Shown piece by piece: positions 1 through 11,200 of a DNA stretch of 64,000 nt. Under the pieces are notes generated by a model that was not told the DNA's origin, did not search any database, and saw only the letters and a list, made by a program, of their open reading frames with translations. The stretch is from Branchiostoma floridae. Its lineage: Eukaryota > Chordata > Leptocardii > Amphioxiformes > Branchiostomatidae. The stretch spans positions 7,874,698 through 7,938,697 of the forward strand of contig NC_049988.1 of assembly GCF_000003815.2 (NCBI RefSeq), given 5' to 3'. Within the stretch, counting starts at the first letter, position 1. Each line of letters begins with the position of its first letter. Both the position numbers and the translations under genes were made by a program.

Positions 1-281
1 ATTCAGTGCCAGGCTTATGTAGAGCTTACCAGATTTCCTTTACTTCACCTCTTCGTGACCTCTTCGGGTAAACTCGGAAATCATTCCGCATGAGTGAAAC
101 TGTGAGTTATGTCACTGTAAAACATTAGTCACAATTTTATGTGTCCCGGAAAACGTGAAAAACAGCGTGTTTTTTTATCCTGGTAAAATAGATAATGAAA
201 AACCTCCAAATGAGATAATCGGCCGAAAGTTAAAGATTTTGGCAACCATTGTTGTATTTGACATTCGGAGCAAAAGTCAAC

Positions 282-398
282 ATGTGGCTCTGTAGGTCGC
301 CCACCCGCGGCGTTAATCACCGCCTGCTCTTGTTCGCGTCACGCCCACCGTACGCTTGTACACACTACTGTTTATTTGTTAGCGAGCGGAGAAAACCG
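282..398. repeat. Dispersed repeat, copy 1 (second copy at 8234-8356)
   Basis: About 118 bases here are nearly identical to 8234-8356, with only a few substitutions and small indels. Copy 1 is interrupted at its right end by the palindromic element starting at 399, whereas copy 2 continues uninterrupted. It has no coding capacity and I do not recognise the family. Confidence 0.8.
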
Positions 399-518
399 TA
401 GCCTGAGTATCATCATCCTCCGTAGTAACCACTGGCTAACGACTTTCGCTTGCTAATCACGGAAAGCGAAAGTCGTTAGCCAGCAGTTTACTACCGTAAC
501 GGAGGATGATACAGGCTA
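399..518. mobile_element. Palindromic MITE with TA target duplication
   Basis: The element begins TAGCCTGAGTATCATC and ends GATGATACAGGCTA, and the ends are inverted repeats. A perfect 18-bp stem lies at 434-451 and 464-481. It sits inside a dispersed repeat whose other copy (8234-8356) has a single TA at the same place, so that copy serves as an empty site and supports TA duplication, typical of Tc1/mariner-type MITEs. A 32-bp remnant with the same ends occurs at 61164-61195. Confidence 0.8.
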
Positions 519-1101
519 AGAAAATCGAGCGGACGGCGTGCCAATGCGAGCGCAGCTCTGCGGGGCGGGTTGTAAACGGGCCTGCGAGCGCCGGGACCAG
601 CGCGGCAGTGTTGTGTAGGGTGGTAAAACGGGTCAATGGTCGCCTGACAACTAAAGGCATTTGAATGAGTTTTTGTCGAAAAAGAACATCCGTCTCGGCA
701 GTATTATCCTCGGTACTTCTCGCCGAAATCTGTCTCCATTTTCGCCGCGTGCGTCCTCCTGCGGTAAATACCGGAAGTTACGTACTCCAGGCGGATTTGT
801 AAGGGAACATCCCGTAATATAGAACTCTGGAACATCATGTTGTATGTGTTATAAACTAAGAAACAATGTGTTTACTATATCAGCACCTTTTTTTCTGCTT
901 TCATTCTCCACATTGTGAGATCAGTGGAGTCAGTCCATGCCAAGGTAATAATAGCACCTCCCCTCCGGCGCTGCGCGGGAAGGCAATAAATAATCCCTCT
1001 ATCTGTCAGAAAAACTCCCCTGGTATTTACTGCCTGCGCAGTATAACTGTTTCTCTCAAAGGGTGAAAAAAAAACTTGTGATAAAAAGTTTTGGGGAGTA
1101 A
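519..1101. other. Gene-free stretch
   Basis: Short open frames occur here but none shows a recognisable domain, splice structure or codon bias. I see no RNA gene or clear repeat. Confidence 0.5.
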
Positions 1102-3258
1102 GGGACTGGTCGATATTTAGCGGGGGGGGAGGGCCGGTCGTCTGGGGGGGGAGGGCCTAGGAAAAAAATTTTGAGCCGGGGGGAGGGCCTAGGAAAAATA
1201 TTTTGAGACGGGGGGAGGGCCTAGGAAAAAAAAATTGCTCGATCTACCAGCAAAATTTGTCCCTCAAAAGGCAGGAAATGCCGTTTCAGAGGGTCAAGAT
1301 TTCAAAATTTCCCCGGGCCTCCACAAGCTTGAGACGCCTCACTGCCGCGCCTTTGACCCTATCTCTGTTTAACACCGCTACAACGTTGTAAAAATATTTA
1401 TGTTACAGTATTCATTTACCGTTTGTATAAAGGTGGGCTAAGAAAAAAATATCAGTAAAATTTGTTTACCTTTCTTACGAAGCTGGCGCGGCAATTAGCA
1501 TGAAGCCGAAGTTCATACAGGACCGGGGAGACTTTACTCAGTGTTCTACTGCATGCTATAATAAGTTCTCGATAAAGTTACCAAAATGCGACGTAAAAAT
1601 GTACTTCCGGTTTGCAATGCCACAATTCAGTCACGGTGACAAAATTTGGAGTCTTAGAAGAACTTGTATTTCTTGTCAACATCTGCGTACGCGTACCAAC
1701 ACATGTCGGTATTTTCCTCAGATTTTACCGCAAAAAATGACGGGAAAATGCGTGTTTTCTTTCATGATTTGGAACGCTCTGGAAGATGACTGGTGAAAGA
1801 GTGCCGTCTGCGAAACGGCCGGTGAGACTTGTGAATTCAGCTTTCCTTGTTTCATGTTCGCTTCCTTGTTAACGTTATAACCTGTACACATCCTCGACTT
1901 GAGAACTATCATAATGATCAAACGCAGTACAAGACATGCGTAACTCGATTTGCATGGGAAATGTTGCTAAACGTGTCGTTACCATGACAACAGCCTTGGC
2001 GGCAGTCTTTAGATGTACCGATTTGACAGGGCTTGCCACGTTATGCGAAAAATAGAATTAACTTGCAACCAATCACAGCCAGCAGCGGCGCCAAAAAACG
2101 CGGTTAAGTTACGTCAATCACTTAGAAGCGGAAAACTTTGCGAATAACCCGGGAAACTGGCGTCTGTTTATAGTTTGCACCAGGAGGAAAACATTATTTA
2201 ACTTAAACTGAGTTGAACGATTCCTTTGTCGATAGTTATAAAACTATGAAAATCACAAGCGTGACTGTTCACAAGGCCACTGATACACACACAGCTTCAG
2301 AGAAAAGAATTTGAACTAACGTGTCAGATTCGTAATGCATTCCAGTTTTCCGACAATTTTGCCCATTCCGTCATTTTTGACCGACAAAATGGATGTCCAA
2401 AAAGCGTGGCATTTTTAAAAGATCTCCCAAGTACAAGTCTGCGTTCTCACGCCCACCGGCAGCTACAGAGGCGACCGGTCAACCCCGCCGTGGGATCGTC
2501 GTCACACGTCGGCTCCCCCCTCCCCACTACAGTTTTGGTTAGTCGTATCGTGCTGACGTTTTTGTTGTCATTTCCCCCCGATTAATTACCGTCAGTTATT
2601 GCCACCACAGAACCAAGAAAAAGTACAAAAGGTATTTGAATTGAAAATAGTCTCCGACAAGCTACTCGGACCCCATGAACTTGTAATGCGTTAAGTAAAG
2701 GGGCGGGGCGCGCGCCGCGAAGCGGCGCAAATCTACTAGAAATCTAGCCTGTGTTTACACAAGCTCTCGCCGGCTGGGCTTAATGACCCCCTCCCCACGG
2801 GTGGCGGCAATTGTAGGGCCGGCCGCTAGGGGCTTGATTTTAGTCAGGCTACTAGAAATCCAGGTACAAAATACTCAGTTTGTGGCGTTGTTTGGATAGA
2901 GTGGATTTATGAATATCAGAAGAACACAGTAGCCTCCAAGAATCATATATTTATGGGCTCCGAGCCATTCAATTTCCCTTTTTTTGCTAGGGGTAAGAGA
3001 TCTGCCTCGCGATGAAAACCAGTAACGTTATCATAAGTATGGCGTGAAGACATTTCCAAACGGTAGCGCAGTGATTTATTGGCGTCTTTAATATTTTTCA
3101 AATTTCATACGAGGGGGGAGGGCCTAGGAAAAATATTTTGACTTGGGGGGAGGGCCTAGGAAAAATTTTTTGACCTGGGGGGAGGGCCTAGGAAAAAAAT
3201 TTTGACCCGACCCTCTGACGACCGGCCCTCCCCCCCCGCTAAATATCGACCAGTCCCC
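1102..3258. mobile_element. Harbinger-like non-autonomous DNA transposon, copy 1
   Basis: The ends are inverted repeats: GGGACTGGTCGATATTTAGC at the left and its complement at 3238-3257. Inside each end lies a short array of a G-rich unit containing GGGGGAGGGCCTAGGAAAAA, in opposite orientations (about 1120-1235 and 3110-3205). The interior at about 2390-2880 matches the interior of the element at 19477-21115, including AAAAGCGTGGCATTTTTAAA and a GC-rich GGGGCGGGGCGCGCGCCGC stretch. TAA flanks both sides, apart from one extra C on the right. There is no transposase frame. The superfamily is inferred from the 3-base T/A target site. Confidence 0.7.
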
Positions 3259-3261
3259 TAA

Positions 3262-3950
3262 TTACAAACACATGAAATCATTTCTTATTCGTGGTTATCA
3301 AAGAATGTGAGAAACGTGACGTGACCTTATTTCCCACTATTTGGAGAACTATAAAAAACACTTCTAAATCTTAATTTCAAAAACAGGCCTAATCAATCTA
3401 CTTTTGAATTATGAACAACAGTGTAGCGTTTGTGTTCAATAAATTGAATAATGGTCAGACTCAGAGGTAAGTGGTATTGATATCATATTTGTCAATTATG
3501 CCATTATTGCAAGATTTTATAAGGCGCCAATCCATTCTTCATAGAGGTGTCTGAGAGAGAGCATATGTTGACTGTACATTTCCAACATATAATAATATTT
3601 TCAGCTGGAGCCAAACGTCTGCTTGGGGAGTACATGTCCAGCGGCAAACCGCTGTCTTCACAACAGACTCAGTGGGGGGTAAATGTGCTATGGAAGTCTT
3701 GAAGGGAACGTACGATAATAACGCCGGTGCAGGGGGGGGGGATCCTTTGAATCCTTGATTCCAAAGTGAAACGACAACATTTGTAGTATTACGGACGGGC
3801 GAAACTGTTGAATTATTGTCCGTCTTGGACGAGATAAGGCCATGGAAACTTTTTCCTCTTCACATGTGCAGAGACCCCGACGCACCAGACGCACCTCCTT
3901 CCACAACAATCGTGTCCGAACTGTCCCTTACTGATTGAATGATTCGCAAG
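3262..3950. other. Gene-free stretch
   Basis: I see no supportable gene, RNA or repeat, apart from a short G-run near 3735. Confidence 0.4.
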
Positions 3951-3990
3951 TCCACATGTACGAAGGACCATTGGGTCAAAACGTGTTTTA

Positions 3991-4230
3991 GCGAAGGAGC
4001 TGTGTGCTCACAGCAAAGGGGCTGCGTGCTCGGCGAACGAGCTGTGTGCTCACAGCAAAGCGGCTGCGTGCTTAGCGAACGAGCTGTGTTCACGCAGAAA
4101 AGGGACTGCGTGCTCAGCGAACGAGCTGTGTGCTCACAGCGAACAAGCTGTGTTCACGCAGAAAAGGGGCTGTGTGCTCAGCGAACGAGCTGTGTGCTCA
4201 CAGCGAACGAGCTGTGTGCTCACAGCGACA
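3991..4230. repeat. Minisatellite, left arm of the foldback element
   Basis: The array is built from about 20-22-base units such as GAGCTGTGTGCTCACAGCGA, alternating with variants containing GTGTTCACGCAGAAAAGGG. Each unit is partly self-complementary (GTGTGCTCACAG), so single strands could form small hairpins. Confidence 0.9.
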
Positions 4231-4595
4231 ATGGGATATGGACGTAAATGGCGTATTCGCATAATACATGTAGTAGACAAAAGCATCACATATGTGTACG
4301 CATTTCCTCAAAAGTGTGAAGGGACTGTTTGCGGAGCGTTCTTGTCCTAATTAAATTGACGATTTGCTACAACTTAGAACTTCAGTTTTGCGAAACGTTT
4401 AGAAAACTTAGCCTATACTAGTACATGTAGTATGATTTTCATCACTCTCTCATGATTTTTTTTTACATTTGACACATAAGCACCCCACTTGAAAAGAAAG
4501 AATTTGGCCCAATGGTCGACCTATCCATCCTGAGGTCGCAAAGCTGTATTCCTTTGGCCGGCTTACCCCTATCTGTTCCACGTCTACGCTTTTCC

Positions 4596-4689
4596 TACTC
4601 TCCAAGCAAAGGTTGAGTCGCGTAGATATAGTAGTAGTCGGGAAAATTACACCGGCGCTCCTCTTGAGCGCCGGTGTAATTTTCCCGAC
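4596..4689. mobile_element. Half of a TA-inserted MITE with a perfect hairpin
   Basis: A TACTCTCCAAGCAAAGG end, shared with the complete element at 19946-20072, is followed by a perfect 24-bp stem (4637-4660 and 4666-4689) with a five-base loop. The opposite terminal repeat is missing, so this copy is truncated. Confidence 0.65.
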
Positions 4690-5390
4690 GTTACGCCCAT
4701 TCGAAGAAACTAATGATTCCTAATATGCTTTAAAAGCTTAAATGGATATCAAGAACTGCTGGATATTGTCTATTACCACCCAATATATGTATATATAAGC
4801 ATAAATAATAACAGAAAGTATTATATCAACGATTAAGCACAAATAATAGGCCCTATTGGCGGCCAACTTCAGCCTGGTCTAAAATCGGCTGCTATACGGC
4901 TTGTAGAGTAATCTGCTACTTTTTATCTAAACGTGGCCCGTGAATTTCGAGACGAATTTAGATAGCGCAAACCCTGACGTATTCAAAACAAGTATCAAAT
5001 GATCCTACGGGCCGGATTTAATTAATGAACTAGAGGGGAGTTAACTAATAGGAAATACCCGAGTAAAGGGGGGCTAAATCGGTTGCCAAACGGCTTTTAG
5101 GGCAATCTGCTACGTATCTAAACGTAACCCGTTAACATTTAAGAGGAGCTTATAGCTTATATATTAAATGAACTAGAGCTCAGTGCCGATTTCTTATAGA
5201 CCAAACTGCTTCAACTCAGTTAGCTCCCCTCTAGTTCATCAATCAAATCCGACCCGTAAGATTTGATACTTGTATTGAATACGTTGGGGTATAAGCTATC
5301 TAAATTCGTCTTAAAAGTTCACGGACCACTTTTAGATAAGTAGCAGATTGCTCTTCAAGCCTCATGGCAGCGTATTTTTGCGCCCCCTTT

Positions 5391-5490
5391 NNNNNNNNNN
5401 NNNNNNNNNNNNNNNNNNNNNNNNNNNNNNNNNNNNNNNNNNNNNNNNNNNNNNNNNNNNNNNNNNNNNNNNNNNNNNNNNNNNNNNNNN
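5391..5490. other. Assembly gap (100 N)
   Basis: Exactly 100 N, a conventional placeholder length. Related sequence lies on both sides (see findings). Confidence 1.
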
Positions 5491-5820
5491 TGCGCTATCT
5501 AAATTCGTCTTAAAATTCATGGGCACGTTTAGATAAGTAGCAGATTGCTCTACAAGCCGTAAGGCAGCCGATTTTAGACCAGGCTGAACTTGGCCGCCCA
5601 ATTGGGTCTATTATTTGTCGTTGATATAATACTTTCTGTTATCATTAATGTTTACATATACATATATCGGTAATAATAGACAATATCTAGCAGTTTTGAT
5701 ATCCATTTAAGCTTTTAAAGGAAATTAGGAATTTTTGAATGGGATGCTACGTTTTGTCTAATGACGAATCGGCGGCCGGATCGGCGGCTACCAATCGGCG
5801 GCCATCTTCAGCCTGGTGTA

Positions 5821-6215
5821 ACAGCCCCCTCGCTGTAAGCACACTGCGTTCGCTGAGCACACAGCCCCTTTTCTGCGTGAACACAGCTCGTTCGCTGTGA
5901 GCACACAGCTCGTTCGCTGAGCACACAGTCCCTTTTCTGCGTGAACACAGCTCGTTCGCTGTGAGCACACAGCTCGTTCGCTGAGCACGCAGCCCCTTTT
6001 CTGCGTGAACACAGCTCGTTCGCTGTGAGCACACAGCTCGTTCGCTGAGCACGCAGCCCCTTTTCTGCGTGAACACAGCTCGTTCGCTGAGCACGCAGCC
6101 CCTTTTCTGCGTGAACACAGCTTGTTCGCCGAGCACACAGCTCGTTCGCTGTGAGCACACAGCTCTTTCGCCGAGCACGCAGCCCCTTTGCTGTGAGCAC
6201 ACAGCTCCTTCGCTA
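5821..6215. repeat. Minisatellite, right arm of the foldback element
   Basis: This is the inverted counterpart of 3991-4230 with more units. The frames it opens are a consequence of unit length and composition. Confidence 0.9.
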
Positions 6216-6252
6216 AAACACGTTTTGACCCAATGGTCCATCGTACACATGG

Positions 6253-7825
6253 GCTACGTTCGCGCCAGGCCTGCTTCGCGCGTTTTCAGTTTAGATATAA
6301 ACAAACAAGAGCTAGAACTCTTCAGTATGAAGTAACGAATTGAGACTAGATACATATAGAAGGAGAAGCGTACAATAAACGTTATCCAAACAGCAATTAA
6401 TGGTTTCAGTAATTCAATGTCTATGATTTTACGAAAAGGTGCAAAAAAATTAGCCTGATCGCTCGGAATTTCTAATTACAACAAGCAGAACGTGTCTATA
6501 TTTCAGCAATGCCGACTGACCCCATGCATATGCATGTTCCCACTTTTTATAAACCACCGTCGTTTGAGCTTTACTATAGTAGTTACCAGCTTTTCTCATG
6601 TGTGGTTTTATCTCAGATGAAACATCGTTAACGTTGTTTCATTCAATATTCACGCCTAGGGCAGATCTAGAAATGTTCAGTCAGTGAGTGTGGCCGCCGT
6701 TCTTCCACCATGAATCAGTCTTTTACTGAATCTTAGCATTTTGCGACAAACGCTCACCACGCACGGTGGAAATCGGTGGCAAAAATAATTTATGCCCTCC
6801 CCCCTACTCCGCAAAACAAAAAATTAAAATCTTACTCACTGGTTCGCAGATGACCCATGCAGCTTCGTAGTCCCACACTTTCTTTGGTCACAAATGGCCG
6901 TAGTATTATCCCTCTGTACCCCAATGGTGGACTTTAGAACAGAAATTCTCCACCATAGTTCAAGTCGACTAGCTTCTGCGTGTGTCCCTCCAGTTACGCG
7001 CCAGTTTTTGTCCCATATGGATGGTCTAGTCCCCAGGGGGGAGACATAAACAGACAAGACAGGAAGAGGGCGGCCCGGACCTACTCTCCAAGCAGAGGCT
7101 AGGCTCCGGCTGTTTGTGAAGTTTTGTTACTCGTTTATATCGGGCTTTCTATATTGTACTTTTTCTTGATGTCTCCCGGCCTATTGTTTAGTCACATAGA
7201 AATTCCAAGCTACACGGTGCATAAAGAACAGATGTAAAATTTATTAAGTTTCTGACATCTTGCATCGGTTTACGCACATGCTCCTACATGTACGTGACCT
7301 GTGTCAGACGTCAGGTTGAAGAACTTGACAAATTATGTATCTGTTGAAGAAGTTGCATGAATAAGAGAAACTGCCACTATAACGTTTGACTTCATTACAT
7401 ACTTTTTTCTGAAATAAAAGATGTCCGTGTTTCATTTAAAAAAACGGCTCGCCCATGCTTGCAGTGAAGTAACCAAAGCTCGATATTCTGTTCAGACACG
7501 CTTCCGACTGTTTTTCTCGTTGAATAGTTGCTTTTTAGTGGTGTTGGGACAATCAATCCAACGACAGAAGAGAAACGAAAACCACACGTTATTTTCATGT
7601 GCCAAAAATGAACCCGTCAGTCTTCTGCCGCGTTGCCGATTTTGAAAGAACGTTCCGGAAAATCTTGCGGCGCCCGTATGTGTTTAACCGTAGTGATTCA
7701 GTTTGGAAGCAAACGTGGCCATAAACGTCTTTACTAATCCGTGTATCGTACATTTCTGCGATCTTGTGGATATGATTGTATTGTAAGAATTCAGAGGGGC
7801 GAGTAAGAACAGAAAGAAACAAACA
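6253..7825. other. Gene-free stretch with a MITE end
   Basis: Only a solo MITE end (CTCTCCAAGCAGAGG, about 7084-7098) is recognisable. The short open frames look non-coding. Confidence 0.4.
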
Positions 7826-7898
7826 TGCCGATACCGGGGATCGAACTTGGCCCGGGTCGGCGGATTACAAATCCAACGTCCAAACCACAACACCAAAA
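7826..7898 (-). tRNA. Degenerate tRNA-Thr(TGT)-like sequence, pseudogene or SINE head
   Basis: On the minus strand the sequence has a T-arm-like AGTTCGATCCCCGG, a seven-base anticodon loop TTTGTAA (anticodon TGT) and a D-arm-like GGTTTGGAC. The T stem has two mismatches, and the 5' acceptor strand does not pair with the 3' strand TATCGGCA. It is therefore probably a pseudogene or the tRNA-derived head of a SINE. Confidence 0.4.
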
Positions 7899-8202
7899 GA
7901 TCTAGAGCCGTTGGCGTGGTTAGTTTGGCAGCGCTTAAACCCCACTGTTACAGTATGTCTAATGTCCACTGCACCCGTATGTATGACGTCAATACCACGA
8001 AACAAGCCGGACTCCAATCCAATTGCGTTCACATGGGCGATTCTGGTCAATCGGATTGCTCAGAAATCCACCGAATCCAACTCGCGAGGTGGATTGCAAT
8101 CCAATCGAAAATGGGCAATCCAATCGGATTAGTTGTGTTCACATGACAAAAATGTAATCCGATTGGGTCATTTTAATCGTCCTCCTTTAACTCACTTTAC
8201 AA

Positions 8203-8428
8203 AGATGTTCTGAGTTCGAATCCGTTTTTACTAATGTGGCTCTGTAGGTCGCCCCACCCGCGGCGTTGATCATTACCGCCTGCACTTGTTCGCGTCACGC
8301 CCACCGTACGCTTGTACACACTACTGTTTATTTGTTAGCGAGCGGAGAAAATCGTAGAAAATCCAACTCGCGAGGTGGATTGCAATCCAATCTTAGATGT
8401 TCTGAGTTCGAATCCGTTTTTACTAATG
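8203..8428. repeat. Insertion flanked by identical 34-bp repeats
   Basis: The same 34 bases (beginning AGATGTTCTGAGTTCG) lie at 8203-8236 and 8395-8428 without mismatch. The 158 bases between them contain the second copy of the dispersed repeat seen at 282-398, then a short segment (about 8360-8390) that also occurs at about 8078-8105. This could be an insertion with a long target duplication or a tandem duplication. Confidence 0.75.
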
Positions 8429-8639
8429 CCACCGATCTTGTGTCCTTGGGAAATGCACTTCACACTTCTTTCCTAACAGCTTCGGCTAGGGCCAAGGGCT
8501 AGGGCCGTCCCTCGGATAGGACGTAATCAGAGGACCCGTGTTTGAGGTGAGCCAAAAGAGTGGTTGAAAACCTATAGTCCTTCGGCCGCATGTCGGGCAA
8601 TTGCTGTCGTATTAAAGTCACCTGAGTTAGCACCGAAGA

Positions 8640-8760
8640 CGATATAAGTAAATTCATTTAAGTTCGAGTGATTTAAATTTGTGGTTGGGGGAAAATGGAG
8701 AGTTCGCGCTGGTTTTGAGTTAGCGGTAGAGCCACCCCGCAAACTTAAATGCATTCACAC
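8640..8760. mobile_element. Diverged MITE of the 'TTCGCGGTGG' family
   Basis: It contains diverged versions of TTTAAGTTCG and GGAAAATGGAGAGTTCGCG, shared with 62716-62875. Another partial copy lies at about 9138-9213. It has no coding capacity. Confidence 0.4.
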
Positions 8761-9281
8761 TACTGTACTGAAGCCACATACAGCAATGTAATGGAAAACC
8801 CGGCGCCTCTATGAACCGCCAGTCGGAAGCCGGTCATTGGTTACTCGGCAAGTGTGCTTAAAACGGACAGAACAGTTCACCTTTGACTTTGACAGTGCTG
8901 GCGTGATCAACTGACACTGATCTATCTACCCTCTGAATACGTAGTACAGTAATATTTTTCTACCATAGTACTATACAGAATGCGAACTAGAAAATCGTTC
9001 ATTGTACGTATGTGTGTACGTGTGGCAGTAGCAGGTGCTAGTACCTCAAACATGTCATTATCACAATACAGTGACAATGTATACTACGTACATGTAGCGA
9101 GAAGGTGTTGCCGTAGGTGGCGCGAGTAGAAGACATAAGGAAAATGTTCGCGGTGGTTTCAAATTTGCGGTGAGGTTGCCACCGCGAAAACCGCGAATAT
9201 AAAACTACCGCGAAAGTTTCTACATTTACTATTTGACAACGGTTTTAACTCATAAATACGGAGATTTGTTTCTGATGATAA

Positions 9282-10871
9282 GGTGGTGTCACACCTGCGT
9301 ATATTTCCGCATGAAATTCTGTCAATACGCCGGCCGTTCGCCCAACATTTGGAATGTTTTGGAATACATTGAATTATACGTCATCTGGAGTATGAATTAC
9401 GACTTCAGCGTTCTATTCCGCATGAGGTGCATATGATTTGCATTTGAAGTGCGCAACATAATTTCTTTGCTGCAAATAGCTGCGTCTGAGTTACGTATGA
9501 TAAGCGTATTCCGGATGCACACAACGTCTGCCGACCGCATGTCTGATGCACCTGGTGCTCAATTACATTCCAATCTCTGTTACGTATACAGTCAAACCTG
9601 CCCAAGACGACCATCCGGGGGACCGGAAAGAATCGGTCGATTTGGACAGGTGGTCACTGAGAAGAGTATCAACTCAAAACATGCCCGATGCTTGATGGCA
9701 AATAGCAAGCACACTGCACGCACGCAAAGAAGCAAGGTCTTTAATGTCAAATACAACACGCACACTGTAAACTGTAATTTAACCCCAAAATCCGACGCAA
9801 ACTTGACGATTTCGGCACAACATCGCGCTAGTTATCATAAAAAATCGATGAAAACCTCAATTTTGAAAAATGATGCGGTCGTTATGGGTGCCAATTTGGG
9901 CCGGTCGCGGTCGCGTTGGCCAGGTGGTCGTTGAGAAAAGGTCGCTTAATGCTTACGTCAATGGGAAAATAAATCGGGACCGAGAAAAAGCGGTCGAAAT
10001 GGCCAGGTGGTCGCTGAGAAGAGGTGGTCGCTCGGGCAGGTTTGACTGTACTTTTGTTTGCTAGCATTGCCGATTGAACATTTTGTGTCAGAGGAATAAT
10101 TTGTCCTACGTATACTTTTGTTTACAAGCAGTGCAAGTAGAACATTGATGAGCAAACAGTGAAGAGATTTATTATTTATTTGAGAAACAGTGAAGCAGTG
10201 ACACTACATTTTTACAGCAATGTGGGCCATCATTTACAATAAAAGATATATACACTGTTAAGATTGTGTTAGTTTTCACTTTGCCCTTAATGATTCCCTA
10301 TATCATCTAGGTATGTAATTATAAATCAAATACCCAAACGCTTTGCATGTAAAATTTCGGTGAAAATAAATACACATACACTCCACCAAACATATTCAAG
10401 ATGTTTACCAAACACGTAAAATAAACAATTATGGAACGTTCGCCCTTGATCGCAGAACGAACGATACTAACTGGTGACCTATATATGTGGGCATTCGTTA
10501 TATGCATGTTCATGGCGTTGCGTCTGCGCTGTAAGTACGCTATGTACTCCTAATACTGCGATATCCGCGTATTACTGCGTATAAAGCGCAAACATATAGC
10601 GTCTCCATACCACACTTGACCAACGTGGGACCCATGTATTGCGTATCCATAACGTTTTAGCCACCAAATTGCGTACGAATGATAGTTTTGTTCAAAACTG
10701 TCGGGCGTACAGGGCGTATATTTTCGTTTGCCTGCGTACTTGAAACTTTGCAAACGATTCAGATGCGTTTGAGGTGCGTCTTGTGCGGCCGCGTATGGAA
10801 GAAATTAGCCAAAATGTCAAAATGGAACTCATGCGGCTTGAAAATATACGCAGGTGTGACCCCACTTTTAG
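9282..10871. mobile_element. DNA transposon remnant with 'GGTGTGACCCC' ends
   Basis: The left end reads GGTGTCACACCTGCGTATAT, and the right end (about 10843-10868) is its near-complement, ATATACGCAGGTGTGACC. The same ends appear in shorter form at about 44981-45261 inside COBL. A separate MITE (9589-10048) is nested in it. I see no transposase. Confidence 0.5.
9589..10048. mobile_element. Tc1/pogo-like MITE nested in the 9282-10871 element
   Basis: The ends are CAGTCAAACCTGCCC and GGGCAGGTTTGACTG, flanked on both sides by TA. Internal GGCCAGGTGGTCG / GGACAGGTGGTC units recur near both ends. The 161-residue open frame across it has no recognisable domain and is probably fortuitous. Confidence 0.75.
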
Positions 10872-10956
10872 GCTACTAGCGTCGTGGCGCTAACCTTGGT
10901 TTAGCTTTACGTTTTCAACACACGTACCCTTCGGACCCAGGAAAATCTTTAAAAAC

Positions 10957-11200
10957 GGTTTTCAGCTCAGAAATGCGGACTGGCAGCTCTTTCTAATAAT
11001 ACCAATTTCTTAAGCTTCAGTCGTTACCCTTGAACCTCAAGACCCTAACTGCCCGGACTTCAACAACAGGGACAACTTAAACTTTAAACAGTCGTAACGT
11101 TCGAACGCAGGACTTATTTGAAAACATTTTTTTCAGAACTGGAATGGTAATGCTGCTGGAAGTTCGTGCTGATAACAATGTTAGGCTACCCGCATTATAA
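10957..11200. repeat. Diverged repeat related to 14269-14505
   Basis: Two diverged copies contain variants of TTGAAAACTTTTTTCAG followed by an AATGCG-like sequence, as at 14269-14361 and 14413-14505. No gene is seen between 10872 and 11529. Confidence 0.4.

Larger units (their letters stand above)
3951..6252. mobile_element. 2.3-kb foldback element with minisatellite arms
   Basis: The outer ends are inverted copies: the left reads TCCACATGTACG then GGACCATTGGGTCAAAACGT, and the right ends with its near-complement at 6220-6252. Moving inward, both arms carry the same minisatellite (3991-4230 and 5821-6215), then unique sequence that is also inverted (4700-4980 against 5491-5710; 4890-5050 against 5205-5375). 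This is the layout of a Foldback-type transposon. The long open frames on either strand of the minisatellites arise from the stop-free repeat unit and are not genes. The first assembly gap lies within the element. Confidence 0.75.

Noticed and set aside
3939-4247. Plus-strand 102-codon Cys/Ser-rich frame
   Set aside because: Same minisatellite in the opposite arm of the foldback element.
5747-6250. Minus-strand open frames of 116-167 codons
   Set aside because: They are three overlapping frames through the minisatellite; the repeat unit lacks stops. No non-repetitive coding sequence is included.
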